64,000 nucleotides of DNA, taken from contig NW_024468912.1 in the NCBI RefSeq assembly GCF_011745365.1, positions 248,001-312,000 of the forward strand, read 5' to 3'. Both the position numbers and the translations under genes were made by a program. A model generated the notes under the pieces. It was not told the origin of the DNA and searched no databases. It was given only the letters and a program-made list of their open reading frames with translations. This DNA comes from Cryphonectria parasitica EP155 (taxonomy: Eukaryota; Ascomycota; Sordariomycetes; Diaporthales; Cryphonectriaceae). This document shows positions 1 to 10,417 of this stretch, one piece after another. How positions within the stretch are numbered: position 1 is the first letter of the stretch; each line of letters begins with the position of its first letter.

Positions 1-1177
1 TGACACTGAATCTGGACCTCAACAGCCCCCCAGAGAAAGCTGCAGATATTGCCCAGAGACTTTTCTCGCGCACAATGACCCATATCGAAGAAACCCGGAG
101 CCAGGATTTTGAATACGCCTCACGCAACGGCCAAGTCCTCATCCCGCGCATTATGGAAGACACTCAGACCAACAGCTTCATCGCGAAGGACAGTGTGGTA
201 GACAGTCTCATGGAACTCAACAAGGATGCTTCTTACCTTCTCGTTGGAGGTCTGGGTGGCTTAGGTCGATCTTTAGGCGCCTGGATGGCTTCCCATGGAG
301 CCAGGCATCTCATCTTTCTATCACGAAGCGGAGCCGAACGTCCAGACGCTCAGGAGGCGGTCAATGCGCTGAATGCCATGGGTGTTCATGTTGCCGTTTA
401 CAAGTGTGATGTGAGCAATCAGGCCAGTCTTGAGAAAACGATCCAACAGTGCAGAGACGAGATGCCACCGATCAAGGGCGTCATTCATGGTGGTATGGTG
501 TTACGGGTAAGAATACTGATGATTCCCCATGAATGATCTTATCCCAGACCCCGCCTCTTCATTATTCACCAAATTTGATCTAACGCCTTATTTTGCAGAA
601 CTCAACCTTTCACAAAATGGGATACAGCAACTGGGAACAGACACTGCAACCCAAAGTGTCTGGCACAAACAATCTCTGCCGGGCTTTCTCGGGTCATGAG
701 ACGACGACCCTGGATTTCTTCATCATCCTATCCTCCTCTGTTGGCGTGATTGGAAACTATGGCCAGGGTAACTACGCAGCCTCGTCTACCTTTCAGGACG
801 CCATCGCCCACCATTACGCCTCCAGCCCCAATGGCCTTCCCATCGTCACCATCGACCTCGGCATGATCCTCGGGGCCGGCTACGTGGCTGAAAACTCCAA
901 TGCTGCCGCCATATTGAAGAAATTGGGCATTATGGGCATCAGCCAAGCGCAGTTCCTCTCCATCATCAAAGCGACCATCATGGAGCCCCGACGTGCTCGG
1001 CCCCGCTGCCAAATTATGACTGGGCTAGGCACCAAAGCGATGGTCAGCGAGGATGGTAGCTGGGATGATGGGGAAGAGTACAAAGTGCCGTTCTACTTCC
1101 AAGACACCAAGTTCTCTCATCTGCTCCAGGTCGACCGGCGGATGACGACTATTATTAGGCACATTAATAGTACATGA
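1..1177 (+). CDS. Highly reducing polyketide synthase, 3' end (KR domain), cut by window edge
   Basis: This is the C-terminal part of an iterative type I PKS; the frame is open from base 3. Exons are 3-506 and 599-1177, with a phase-0 intron at 507-598. The ketoreductase domain reduces beta-keto groups. It shows the NADPH loop GGLGGLGRSLG, the usual LSRSG strand, the catalytic Ser in IILSSSVGVIG and the catalytic Tyr in GNYAA, so KR looks active. Two things are odd. The linker motif that normally precedes an enoylreductase (EYASRNGQVLIPR) runs into KR after about 35 residues, so ER is absent. The protein stops about 60 residues after the KR core, and no acyl-carrier domain with its DSL serine is present. 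It may be naturally truncated, depend on a trans ACP, or be dying. The next gene, a PKS-type methyltransferase, lies downstream on the same strand. Confidence 0.9.
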
Positions 1178-1992
1178 AGGCCACTGAAGCCGCTTTGCAT
1201 GAGAAGTTTAGTATATCAACGATTAGAACACAAAAGCTTCAGGCCTGTCTACCAACATATGATTCGATGACTATACAAATACATATTTTCATTGCAAAAT
1301 GAAAAGTCCTACTGAAATTTACATCATCTACATACCAACATGTGTCTCCAATCACCCAAATCAATATGCCAGGAACCATTTGACGACTTCTATCGTAGAA
1401 CGTGTGACCAGAAACCGAATATAGTATCTGATAAGAGCCAATAGAGTTTGCATGCCCAGAAAGAAGAAGTTGGAATAGACAAAGGAATAGTGGAGAACAG
1501 GGACTAAATTCCGAAATTCCCGAATGTAGCATGTCAGCCGCAGCCTTCTTGTGATGTTTACACTGACACTCGGTAGTATTTCATAGCATGAGCAATCGTA
1601 GGACGTATATCGGGTTTTTACTGTAACATTCAGCTCAGAATCTGCAAGCACAGTGATCCAGCTTTCAGCTTGAATAGTTGGCAATATGATGCCTCCTGGA
1701 TTATGAGGTTGTGTTTGATGTATCACCCGACAACTCCCCTCCCCTAGACCCCCTGGCCACGCAGTAAAAGGCAACAACTGGATTCCAAGACATCCTGCCG
1801 GAAACGATTCAATATTTCATCGAGGGATTTAGAGCTTGCTGTTCCAGTCTCATTCGCGAAATCAAATGTGATATAGTGAACAACAATCCAGATCAGAAAG
1901 AGTCAGCGCTATCTTGCAAGTGCAGTATGTCTATATATGAGCCCGGAAATCAATCCATCAACGTAACTTGAGGGCTCTGCCCATCATCCATT
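1178..1992. other. Intergenic, PKS 3' end to methyltransferase
   Basis: No convincing gene is seen on either strand. The segment presumably holds the PKS terminator and the methyltransferase promoter. The only notable element is the CTCGG-type site at 1569-1580. A short open frame just after the PKS stop could be a vestige of the lost carrier-domain region, but it has no carrier motif. Confidence 0.6.
1569..1580 (+). promoter_or_regulatory. Candidate cluster operator CTCGGTAGTATT
   Basis: This copy of CTCGGYARTWTY lies about 410 bp upstream of the methyltransferase start and on its strand. The surrounding 17 bases (1564-1580, TGACACTCGGTAGTATT) match 4196-4212 in the MFS promoter at 16 of 17 positions. 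Its role as a transcription-factor site is inferred from recurrence and orientation. Confidence 0.5.
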
Positions 1993-3315
1993 ATGCGTGG
2001 CGTTGATGGCCTAAATTTCTCTGTTGTCGCCTCCGCTGACCTTTGCTTTAGCAACCCATCTGTCACCATGGCCGCCACACTTCAGTGGGAGCCAAAACTG
2101 GATGGAGTTCCGGCTTCTGAGCTCATGAAACCCAGTCGAGACTCAACTGCCGAGCAGCAGATGATGGAGAGAATGTACATCATGTGCGCTGTTGAAATGC
2201 TAGGAAAGTTAAAGGCTGCACAGTGCACCAAGCCGCATTTCGAGCGATACCGGACGTGGCTGGTCGAAGAGTATGAGCGTTACAAGCAGCCGGGAGGTGT
2301 GCCTGTGGTGGCTGACTCAGCCGCCATCGTCGCCATGAGCAGCGACACACGTCGGAAGAGTATCGAGGAATGCTATGAGAAGTCCAAGGGCACGCACATG
2401 TGGCCCGTTATGGAGGCTGCTTGGCGAGTGTACGTCAACATGATCGACATTGTGGAGGGCCGTATCAAGCTGCTCCGAGTGCTCATGACGGACAATCTGC
2501 TGCCGCAATTCTACGATTGGACAAACGAGCTGAGCGACCTCCGACTACTTTGGCGTGCCTTTGGCATCAGCAAACCCCAGCTACGCGTCCTGGAGATAGG
2601 AGCTGGTACAGGAGGCACTACAGCTCGAGTCCTAGAGGGATTCAAGTCTGAGAGCGGGGAGCAGCTGTACGGTAGCTACACCTTCACTGATGTGTCGGCC
2701 ACCTTCTTTGACGCGGCTCGGAAGCGCTTTGGCAACCATGACAACATCGAATACCGTGCACTCGATATCTCGCGAGATCCGCTGCAACAAGGCTTTGAGG
2801 CGGGTGCGTATGACCTTGTTATTGCCTCCAACGTAAGTATCACATCCCATATCGTCAGTCTATATACAGCTAATCATACGAATCTAAAAGGTTTTGCATG
2901 CGACACCATGCTTGGTGGAAACGCTTCAAAACTGCCGCGCAATGCTACAACCTGAAGGCTATCTTTTCTTGCAAGAAATGTCTCCGCGTGAGTCACAACA
3001 TCCATTTGTCCTTAAAGAATGCAGAGTGCTGACCAAAACACAGCGGGAAGATATCCCGATTTTGTCGTGGTACGTACACATCGCTCAAGCGTCGCTGGTT
3101 TATGCTTACCTTTTATTTCTCAGGGCATGTTTCCAGGCTGGTGGGCAGGCGACCCGGATGGGCGCCCAGACGGACCGACTGTAAAGCCCAAGGAATGGGA
3201 GAATCGTTTGCAGCAAGCAGGATTCGAAGGCCTCTATGCCGTAGCCTACGACAACGACCCACCGTTGTATTACAACGCTAATATGCTTGCTCGTCCCGCC
3301 GCCAGTATCGAGTAG
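1993..3315 (+). CDS. Stand-alone PKS-type C-methyltransferase
   Basis: This is a SAM-dependent methyltransferase homologous to the CMeT domain of highly reducing PKSs, which alpha-methylates the growing polyketide. Exons are 1993-2832, 2891-2987, 3044-3069 and 3124-3315, giving 384 residues. Motif I reads [12 protein letters not shown], then [12 protein letters not shown] follows after splicing. The exit segment [16 protein letters not shown] and the end [10 protein letters not shown] match the canonical end of PKS CMeT domains. The N-terminus (GLNFSVVA...[10 protein letters not shown]) resembles the DH-to-MT linker of a PKS, so the gene looks like an excised PKS domain. An alternative start with a better Kozak context is the in-frame ATG at 2068 (359 aa). 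In a normal PKS this domain precedes KR; here it follows as a separate gene. It could act in trans or be a rearrangement relic, but its conserved splicing favours expression. Confidence 0.82.
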
Positions 3316-4168
3316 AGTGACCATGGGGTGGCACGGAATCAGATCTCGAGACAAGGCATTCAAAAAGGCAAGATAGTGGGGGGTCATTGTCGTTGGATAA
3401 AGATCAAAAAATGGTTGATTGTGTTAAGTTGCGTCTTAAAAACAGACCACTCAGACAAGATGGTTGCCATAATGACACGAGTTGACTCACTGATGAAAAG
3501 CTATTACGAATTCATCGTTCCCGGTATGAGAACAAATGAAGACAGCGCTTTCGAGTCTTAAATGTTGACTTCCACCAACTGAAGGCTGTAGAGGAGATTG
3601 CATGAGCTCTTCAGGCCCGAAGAAGCAGTCAACATATGGACTGGGGCTTCGAAAAGACCTCGTGAGCCTGTGGCCTCTCACAGCCCGTTCGACTCCAAAA
3701 CGGCTATGAACTCCTAAAGCAAAAGAAGAAAATAGTTTTATTCCGAGATCTTGCATCTAGACTAGCTTTCACAAATCATGGAACTGTCATAGTGGAAAGA
3801 TTTTCAGATTTGCGCACTACCTAGGCGTGTATCACCATCATCTCGAACGATATACCACGAATACACCCCCGGGCCCTTCCCCCGTAACTGCACGTCGCCT
3901 CTACCACTACATAAACATACTGAGTCATCCCCTCATACAATTATGACATCCATTCAGAATTGGCACTAGGGAATATGACGTTGACTTGACACATAAGACG
4001 GTGTGCTTTCAGAATCCTAGAAAGGATTCGGCAGACTAACTCTTCTGCCAATCGTCTCTGAGGTCCATGCAAATACGTGGCCGTCACACAATAAGCGACA
4101 TGCAGCTAACTTCAGACCCCAAAGTACAGAGCGGTAAACTAAACGTGAAGGATCCTGAAAAATTCAGG

Positions 4169-4197
4169 CAAAATTGCCGACACACTCGGCAATTTTG
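4169..4197. repeat. Perfect 12-bp inverted repeat, 5-nt loop
   Basis: The arms 4169-4180 (CAAAATTGCCGA) and 4186-4197 (TCGGCAATTTTG) are exact reverse complements around CACAC. The inner core reads CCGACACACTCGG, an everted pair of CGG triplets of the kind bound by Zn2Cys6 dimers. It lies about 820 bp before the MFS pump. Confidence 0.75.
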
Positions 4198-4212
4198 ACA
4201 CTCGGTAATATT
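4185..4212 (+). promoter_or_regulatory. Tandem CTCGGYAATWTT operators upstream of the MFS pump
   Basis: Two direct copies, CTCGGCAATTTT (4185-4196) and CTCGGTAATATT (4201-4212), start 16 bp apart. They are preceded by an inverted copy with one mismatch (4170-4181, minus strand). Related sites occur before the methyltransferase (1569) and the P450 (10406-10417). Binding by a cluster regulator is inferred. Confidence 0.55.
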
Positions 4213-5013
4213 CTGCTCTTGAGACTGTCATAACTTTCATAACCTTCACACATGCAAAGTTAAGAATCAATGTGCCTAGGCCAGTTTTTGAATGTACTTT
4301 TTAGATATACGCGACACGAAAGACGGCTGTCTGGCAACTACTATGGTACATTCTTTAGCTGGGGGTGACTCCGGATTTTCCTGTGGCTGGTTGCAAACGT
4401 GTTCGCTGGCGGATCAAGGTCACAGCCTCCTTCTGTCAATCCATGCCCCAATTTAAACAAAGCGCTGAGAGGTGGAGACTCTTTGGAAATGTGGGAAAAA
4501 TTGACAAAAGACTAGCCGTCTTGAAATCTGCCTGGATTTTCAGGGCGGGAACGAATTGAAGCAAGATTGGCACGATGATGAAGGACAGTGAACAGGCCGT
4601 AAATCTTCCGTCTATCTGAGTTTCCATGTAGCTAGTGGTCTCGTAGCCAAAAGATCATTCCTGTCAAGCAGCTCATCAGAAGTCTCGGCGCCTGGAGCCT
4701 CGTGCGGACAGTGCCTGAGGCGCAAATGGTTTGGCAATCGTTGGAAGGTTCCGCTGTGTCTGCTGCAGCATTCGGCAGCTGTTATTCCCGTTTGCCTCCG
4801 GCAAGGAGGCATGTTTTTTCTTCTTTTTCTCGTTTCTTTCTAATCTGTTAGTGTTTGAAATGCTACCAATTACCCCGCGAGTTTCTCCATCCATTCCCCT
4901 CTCTTTTCTTTTCTTCTTCTGAGGTCGTGCGCTCGACACACCCGCTTGGCTCTTGCTTGATCCCCTCCTCTTTTGTGTTTGTGCAATAAATTCTGAACGC
5001 AACGCAAAAGACA

Positions 5014-7425
5014 ATGCCTGAACAGACCCAGCCTCTCGGGTCCGGGGACGTGATGGCGACTGAGGAGCCCGACAAGGTTCTGGACGGCGATGGCGACAGT
5101 CAAACGATGACAGCCGGGAATAGTTCTCTCCCGCCGGGCAAGACAGAGGAGAACAAAGAATACGCCGAGGGGTTCCAGCTCTATGCCATCGTGGGAACTA
5201 TGACCCTGATGATGTTTACAGTCCTTTTGGACGTCTCGATATTAGGCACAGTAAGGCTTCTCTCGTCGCTGCCTCCTTAATCATAGCATGGAGATTCCCA
5301 GGCATCATGCTGAACAGACTCCTCCAGGCAATTCCGAAGATCACAACTCAATTCCACTCCGTCGCCGCCACAGGATGGTATGCTGGATGCTATCAGTTGG
5401 CCAGGTAAAACTCCTCTTGACGAATGTCCTCCCTGGCGACCATTGTGCTGACAATCCATGGACAAACTCTAGCTCGTCCCTCCAACCATTGACAGGGAAG
5501 ATATATTCCAACTTCAACTCGAAAGTACATCGCCCCGTATGCCGACAAGTCTATCCGAGCTGACGATATGTTGATTCAGTGGACACTCCTCATCTTTTTC
5601 TTCGTGTTCGAGGTTGGGTCGCTGCTGAGTGGTGCGGCCAACTCATCTGCCATGCTGATTGCAGGCCGAGCCATCGCTGGACTGGGGTCATCGGGTCTGA
5701 ATAATGGGTCCATGACCATAATTGCAGGCTCGGTGCCATTGAAAAAACGGCCTGGTAAGCCCACCACTTTGAGTTGCATGGAACAATGCTGGCGACAAGA
5801 CACTGATGTTCTGATTGATAGTCTATATGGGTGTGATACTCGGAGGTATGGAAACAGGACACGCATGCAAGGGTAATCCGGGAAGAACGAAATTTGCTGA
5901 ACTCAGACTATGCAGTTGGCCAAATTGGTGTCATTTCTGGGCCTCTGATTGGAGGTATGTCCAATGTCGAGACAAGAAAGGCAATGATTCCATGCTTCGA
6001 GAGAAGCTGTGGCTGATCTCGTATAGGTGCCTTGACTCAATACACTACCTGGAGATGGTGTAAGTCGGATACGTACCCCAGCGATTTATCCTCAGTGATT
6101 ACACGATAGTGACGAGTCCTGACTGATCATGGTACTTCAGGCTTCTACATGAACTTGCCCATCGGCGCAGTCATTGCTGCCTTCCTGGTCTTTCTGGACG
6201 TTCCTGACCTGACAGTCAAACCGCCCTTTACATGGAAACTCTTCCGCGACACGGTCACACATGAGCTGGATCTCCTCGGGTTTGCGCTCTTTGCCCCCGC
6301 CGCCGTCATGTTCCTCTTAGCCCTCGAATTCGGTGGGAACTCATATGCTTGGAACAGTTCTGTTATCATCGGTCTCTTCTGCGGCGCCGGCGTGACGGTC
6401 ATCGTTTTCTTTTTGTGGGAGTCCCGCATCGGCGAAAAAGCGATGTTGCCTCTGCAAATCATCCGCGATCGCATTATATGGACAAGTGCTGCCAATATGG
6501 CCTGCTTGATGGTATCCATGGTCGTTGCATCAGCGTATCTGCCCACATACTTCCAGGCTGTTCGAGGGGACGAGCCGACCATGAGCGGAGTCTCGATGCT
6601 TCCAAGCATTCTCTCGCAGTTGATCATGTCCATTGTGGCAGGAGTAGCAAGTCAGTATCCCAGGTACCTTGGCCTTGATTAGCATGTTTGCTGATGTCTC
6701 ACGTGCTGCAGCTCCTAAGATGGGGTATTACCTTCCTTGGGTTATCTTTGGCAATGTCCTGATGGCCATTGGTAATGGATTTCTCTCGACACTCACACCA
6801 ACCACTCCTACCGCACATTGGGTCGGCTATCAAATTCTGCTGGGTGCTGGTCGTGGCTGTGGACTACAGATGGTATGTGACATTGCCCATCTACCGGCCC
6901 AAACGAAAGAAGAGATACAGTCGACTCAACTTTGCATTCACAGGGTGTCATCGCCGTTCAAAACGCCGTCAAGCCTTACCAGATTCCAGTGGCCATGGCA
7001 TTCTTGATTTTCTGCCAGAACTTCTCCGGATCTGTCTTTGTAAGTGTGGAATTCGAGCAGTATTACCAACGGCTAGCCCACGAAACAAGAACCATTAGAC
7101 TGACTGCTAGATATCTGCACGCTAGACCGTCGTCGCTACCACCATTTTTACACAAGGCCTCGCCAAACAAATTCCCATTTACGCACCGTCCGTGTCTCCT
7201 GAAGCAGCCGAAGCCGCGGGCAGCAGCGCAAGCGGTGTGAGATCATTACTCCCCGCTGGGAGCCCCGAGCTGCCGGGCTTGTTGATGGCATACGCAAAGA
7301 GCATTGACGGTATCTTCTACATGCTGATCGCATGTGCGTGTCTTGCGTTTTTCGTGGGGATGGGAATGGGTTGGAAGGATACCCGCCAAGAGAAGACGCC
7401 GCAAGATGAGAAGCAGGAGGCTTGA
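5014..7425 (+). CDS. DHA2-family MFS multidrug/metabolite efflux pump
   Basis: A 14-TM major-facilitator exporter of the type found in secondary-metabolite clusters; it probably exports the cluster product at the plasma membrane. There are eleven exons: 5014-5250, 5328-5404, 5473-5524, 5580-5754, 5822-5845, 5916-5954, 6027-6059, 6141-6650, 6712-6872, 6944-7039 and 7126-7425. They sum to 567 residues in frame. The mature reading shows a hydrophilic N-tail, [16 protein letters not shown] (TM1), [20 protein letters not shown] (TM2 and loop), the antiporter motif-C region [32 protein letters not shown], and a final TM followed by a charged tail. Exons 5-7 are only 24-39 bp, so automated models may miss them. 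The substrate cannot be read from sequence. Confidence 0.9.
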
Positions 7426-7981
7426 TCGTTGCAGCATCTGTGGCTTAGTTGTGTGTTTACAAAACCTTGGACGGCTCGGGCTCATGACAGATCCTGGACG
7501 GCGTGTGTATGGAAATGGAAGCACGAGCACATGTCTTGACTTGTATCCTGAGATAACATAGAACCAGATGGGCGTTCTTCGGTGGTCTTGGCGTTTAACA
7601 TATCTGAGCAGTGTGCAATCTGAATTTCGCCGATTTCTTGCTCGTATGATAGGCTTTATTAAGATCACACAAGGAAATCCAGAACATCACCTCTAAGCAC
7701 CTGGTTTCCCCGCCACAGACAGCTATTCAAATGTTGGAAAGCCCCAGCACGCAAGGAGTCAAGCGGATTATGACGGACAAAATACTCATACAAGTCCAAA
7801 GCGAAACAGTTGCAAGATCAGGATCTACATTGAGGCCATGTACTTAGGTTGCGGCGTACTATCTCGATTGTTGTGTTCGGATCGCTTCTTTCACGACCAA
7901 GGAAATATTGAACAAAAAGCCACCAGCGGCCTGCCAAAGATAGCCATATTCCTGACGAGCCTATTATATAAAGCAATATAC
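7426..7981. other. Intergenic between convergent MFS and P450
   Basis: This is 3'-flanking sequence of two convergent genes. No coding or RNA gene is recognised. Confidence 0.6.
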
Positions 7982-10208
7982 TCAGACTCTCCTGAAGAGG
8001 AGTTCTTTGGTCACGTCCGGAACTGACTGAAAATCATAGATTTGTTAGCGTTTATCACATTTTATCTTAACCCCTCTCGTTCTTATGACAAGTAAAAGAA
8101 AGGAAGAGGAAAAAAGAATGAAAGGAAACAACACGTAAAAAAACTTACACTCGAACCGTGGACGACATTAGCATAGCGCTCATTTGACCCATCGATGTTC
8201 TTGATATCGTAGTTAAGCAGGAAGGTACCAATGATCATCTTGATCTCATTGATGGCAAAGAACCGCCCTGGACATGCATGGCGACCGTAGCCAAACGTGA
8301 GGTGGTTCGGCGTGACACTGACCATCTGATGACGAGCAGCACCATCCATTCCGTCTTCCTTCTCTTGCTCCTGTAACTTGGAAAAGCGCCAAGGGTCAAA
8401 GCGGGAAGCGTCGGGGAAGACCTCGTCGTCTTGGTTGTGGGCCGTTGAGCATTCCAGAATGACCCCCGCTGGAATGACCTGTCCGTTGGACAGGGTGAAA
8501 GTCCGCATAACTTTGCGTTCGAAGCTATCTGTATAAAGGCTTTTATCAGTGTTTACTCTGGAGGGGTCCTGGGGATTATTTCAGGCTGTGTCTTCGTGAT
8601 GACTTACGATTAGCGAAGGGGTAGTATCGCATCGTCTCCTTGATAAAGCTGTCGACTTTCTTCATTGACTGCAGTGCAGAGCTCGTAAAGTTTCCGTTAT
8701 TTTCTCCAAGCACAGAGCGAATCTCGTCGCGCAGTTCCAGGATGACTTCGTTGGGCATAACTGCCAGGGTATAGAACCTGAAGGGGTTTGTCAGTTTGTC
8801 TCCTCAGACATCAAGGATCATCAATGTTGCCTGGGTCAAACTCACACATTGGTTGATACGACAGTGGAAGTATCTGAATAATTCGAAAGTTAGAAATCAG
8901 TGCGCTGAAATAACTGTAGCGAGGAATCAAGAAGCTTGAGCTACATAACACATGTCTGGACTCTCACTGACTGGGAACAACAGAGAAGGAGGAGGACGGT
9001 AGCGCTTTGTCACTTACGAATGGCCGCGAAACTCAGCGCAAGTTGCGTCCTGGCGAGCTTCCAAGTGCTCATGTCTCCAAGGTTTCCTTCGTTGTCAATC
9101 AGCCACTGCAACAGGTCGTCCGGCTTCTGATCCAAATCCTTGCGGGATTCCACTACGGGCTGCATGAATTTGATAGCGTGTTTTCTCCTTTCATGGAGTC
9201 TTTGAACTTCGGGCAGTTTAGAGGCTTTGAAGGACCGCAGCCATGGCGGAACGTTCGAAACAGCGTTGGCAGCTCCGATGACTTCAACCGTGTATCTGAT
9301 GGCGGCCTCGAGGTACTCTTCTGAGTGACAGAGCTCGGGGCCGACAAAAATGCGCCCGGAAGCCTTGGCGACAATTCTCAGCAGAACTGAGTTGATTTTG
9401 ACGGCCGTCCAATCCTCACAAGTTGGCATCTCTTCCCGAAAAGCAGACTGAACCTCGTCGGCAAGATTCAAGTTGACACGATCTGTGTGTACAAGGTCAA
9501 TTCAATCATTTATGAATGTTATATCTGCTCTCTTCCCAGGAAGTTGCCGATACGTACTCAGAGCCGGAGTCAAGCGTGCTTTGAGCACCCAAGACATGGC
9601 CATTTCCCCAGGGCTAATACCGGTATATTTTGAATGGAGTGTCTTTGATACCGTCAGTCAACTCTGTCATCCAGTTTTGCATAACTTCTCGACATAACTT
9701 GCCTCTACAATAGCTGCATCACGACTCAAAATGCTATCGGGAAGTTTTCGTAGCTCGGGGAGGAAACGGGTCGACACGACGATAACCTTTGAGCCTTCGA
9801 TTTTTTGGTGTGTCAGCCGCCAGCGATGAAGAAACCTTGGAAGATGAGGGTAACATACTTGTCGGGGTGACAATGCGGTATACGCCATTTTTGAACTGCA
9901 AAGAAGGCGGGGCACGTGTCAATTCCTACGCTTCTTGGACATGATTCGAAGTAAGGCCTTACACGTTTGTACCCTTCTGTGTATACTCTCTTGGCCCCTT
10001 TGAGATACAGTTCTCTTCTCTTCTCATCACTGCCCAATTCAGCACCAATCAGGGGAATCTTGGTCCAGGTGCTGCGCGACACCACCGCGGTTTGCAGAAA
10101 CATGGCCACAAGAGACACCGCAATGAATGTTGCGATAACGGGCCATTTCTCCTGGGCGACTTGGACGAAATACTCTATGCTGTCCATATTTTCGGGCCCG
10201 TCAAGCAC
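7982..10208 (-). CDS. Cytochrome P450, ent-kaurene oxidase / CYP68-like
   Basis: A membrane-anchored haem monooxygenase, presumably a tailoring enzyme of the adjacent polyketide cluster. There are nine exons: 10208-9963, 9895-9859, 9794-9694, 9642-9558, 9482-9018, 8873-8846, 8777-8608, 8528-8149 and 8026-7982, giving 518 residues. An N-terminal anchor (WPVIATFIAVSLVAMFLQTA) is followed by the P450 fold. The K-helix ExxR is in FIKETMRYYP, and the haem loop is FGYGRHACPGRFFA with the ligand Cys. The short C-terminus VPDVTKELLFRRV is typical of fungal P450s. The exon 3 to 4 junction needs a weak GTCGAG donor and is the one uncertain splice. An alternative start is the in-frame Met at residue 8. 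The regioselectivity and substrate are unknown. A CTCGG-type site lies about 200 bp upstream on the gene's strand. Confidence 0.9.
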
Positions 10209-10405
10209 TGAGCATGCAGAATAGTGTAATTATTGCTGGAAACCGTGTCATTCGTCGAACCTTTGTGCCAAAGGGCTGGCCTAGTAAGAGACTAAAGCCA
10301 TCTATCTTATAGGATCACTCGGTTCATGTGAGATCCTACGGCCTGAGTCCCGAATTGTGGGTCAACTGTTAGGCAAAAATTCCGAAGACAGCAAATGAGT
10401 GCAGT

Positions 10406-10417
10406 GAAATTGCCGAG
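10406..10417 (-). promoter_or_regulatory. Candidate cluster operator CTCGGCAATTTC upstream of P450
   Basis: Read on the minus strand, the same strand as the P450, this matches CTCGGYARTWTY. It sits about 200 bp before the P450 start, and its first 11 bases are identical to the copy at 4185-4195. Function is inferred from recurrence. Confidence 0.5.

Larger units (their letters stand above)
3316..5013. other. Intergenic with MFS-pump promoter
   Basis: No gene is recognised in these 1.7 kb. The segment contains the hairpin and paired CTCGG elements at 4169-4212, and a pyrimidine-rich tract at about 4810-4925 just upstream of the MFS start, typical of fungal core promoters. Confidence 0.6.

Noticed and set aside
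1172..1302. Possible carrier-domain remnant after the PKS stop (ATEAALHEKFSIST in another frame)
   Set aside because: The resemblance is limited to a few residues and there is no DSL serine motif; too weak to claim.
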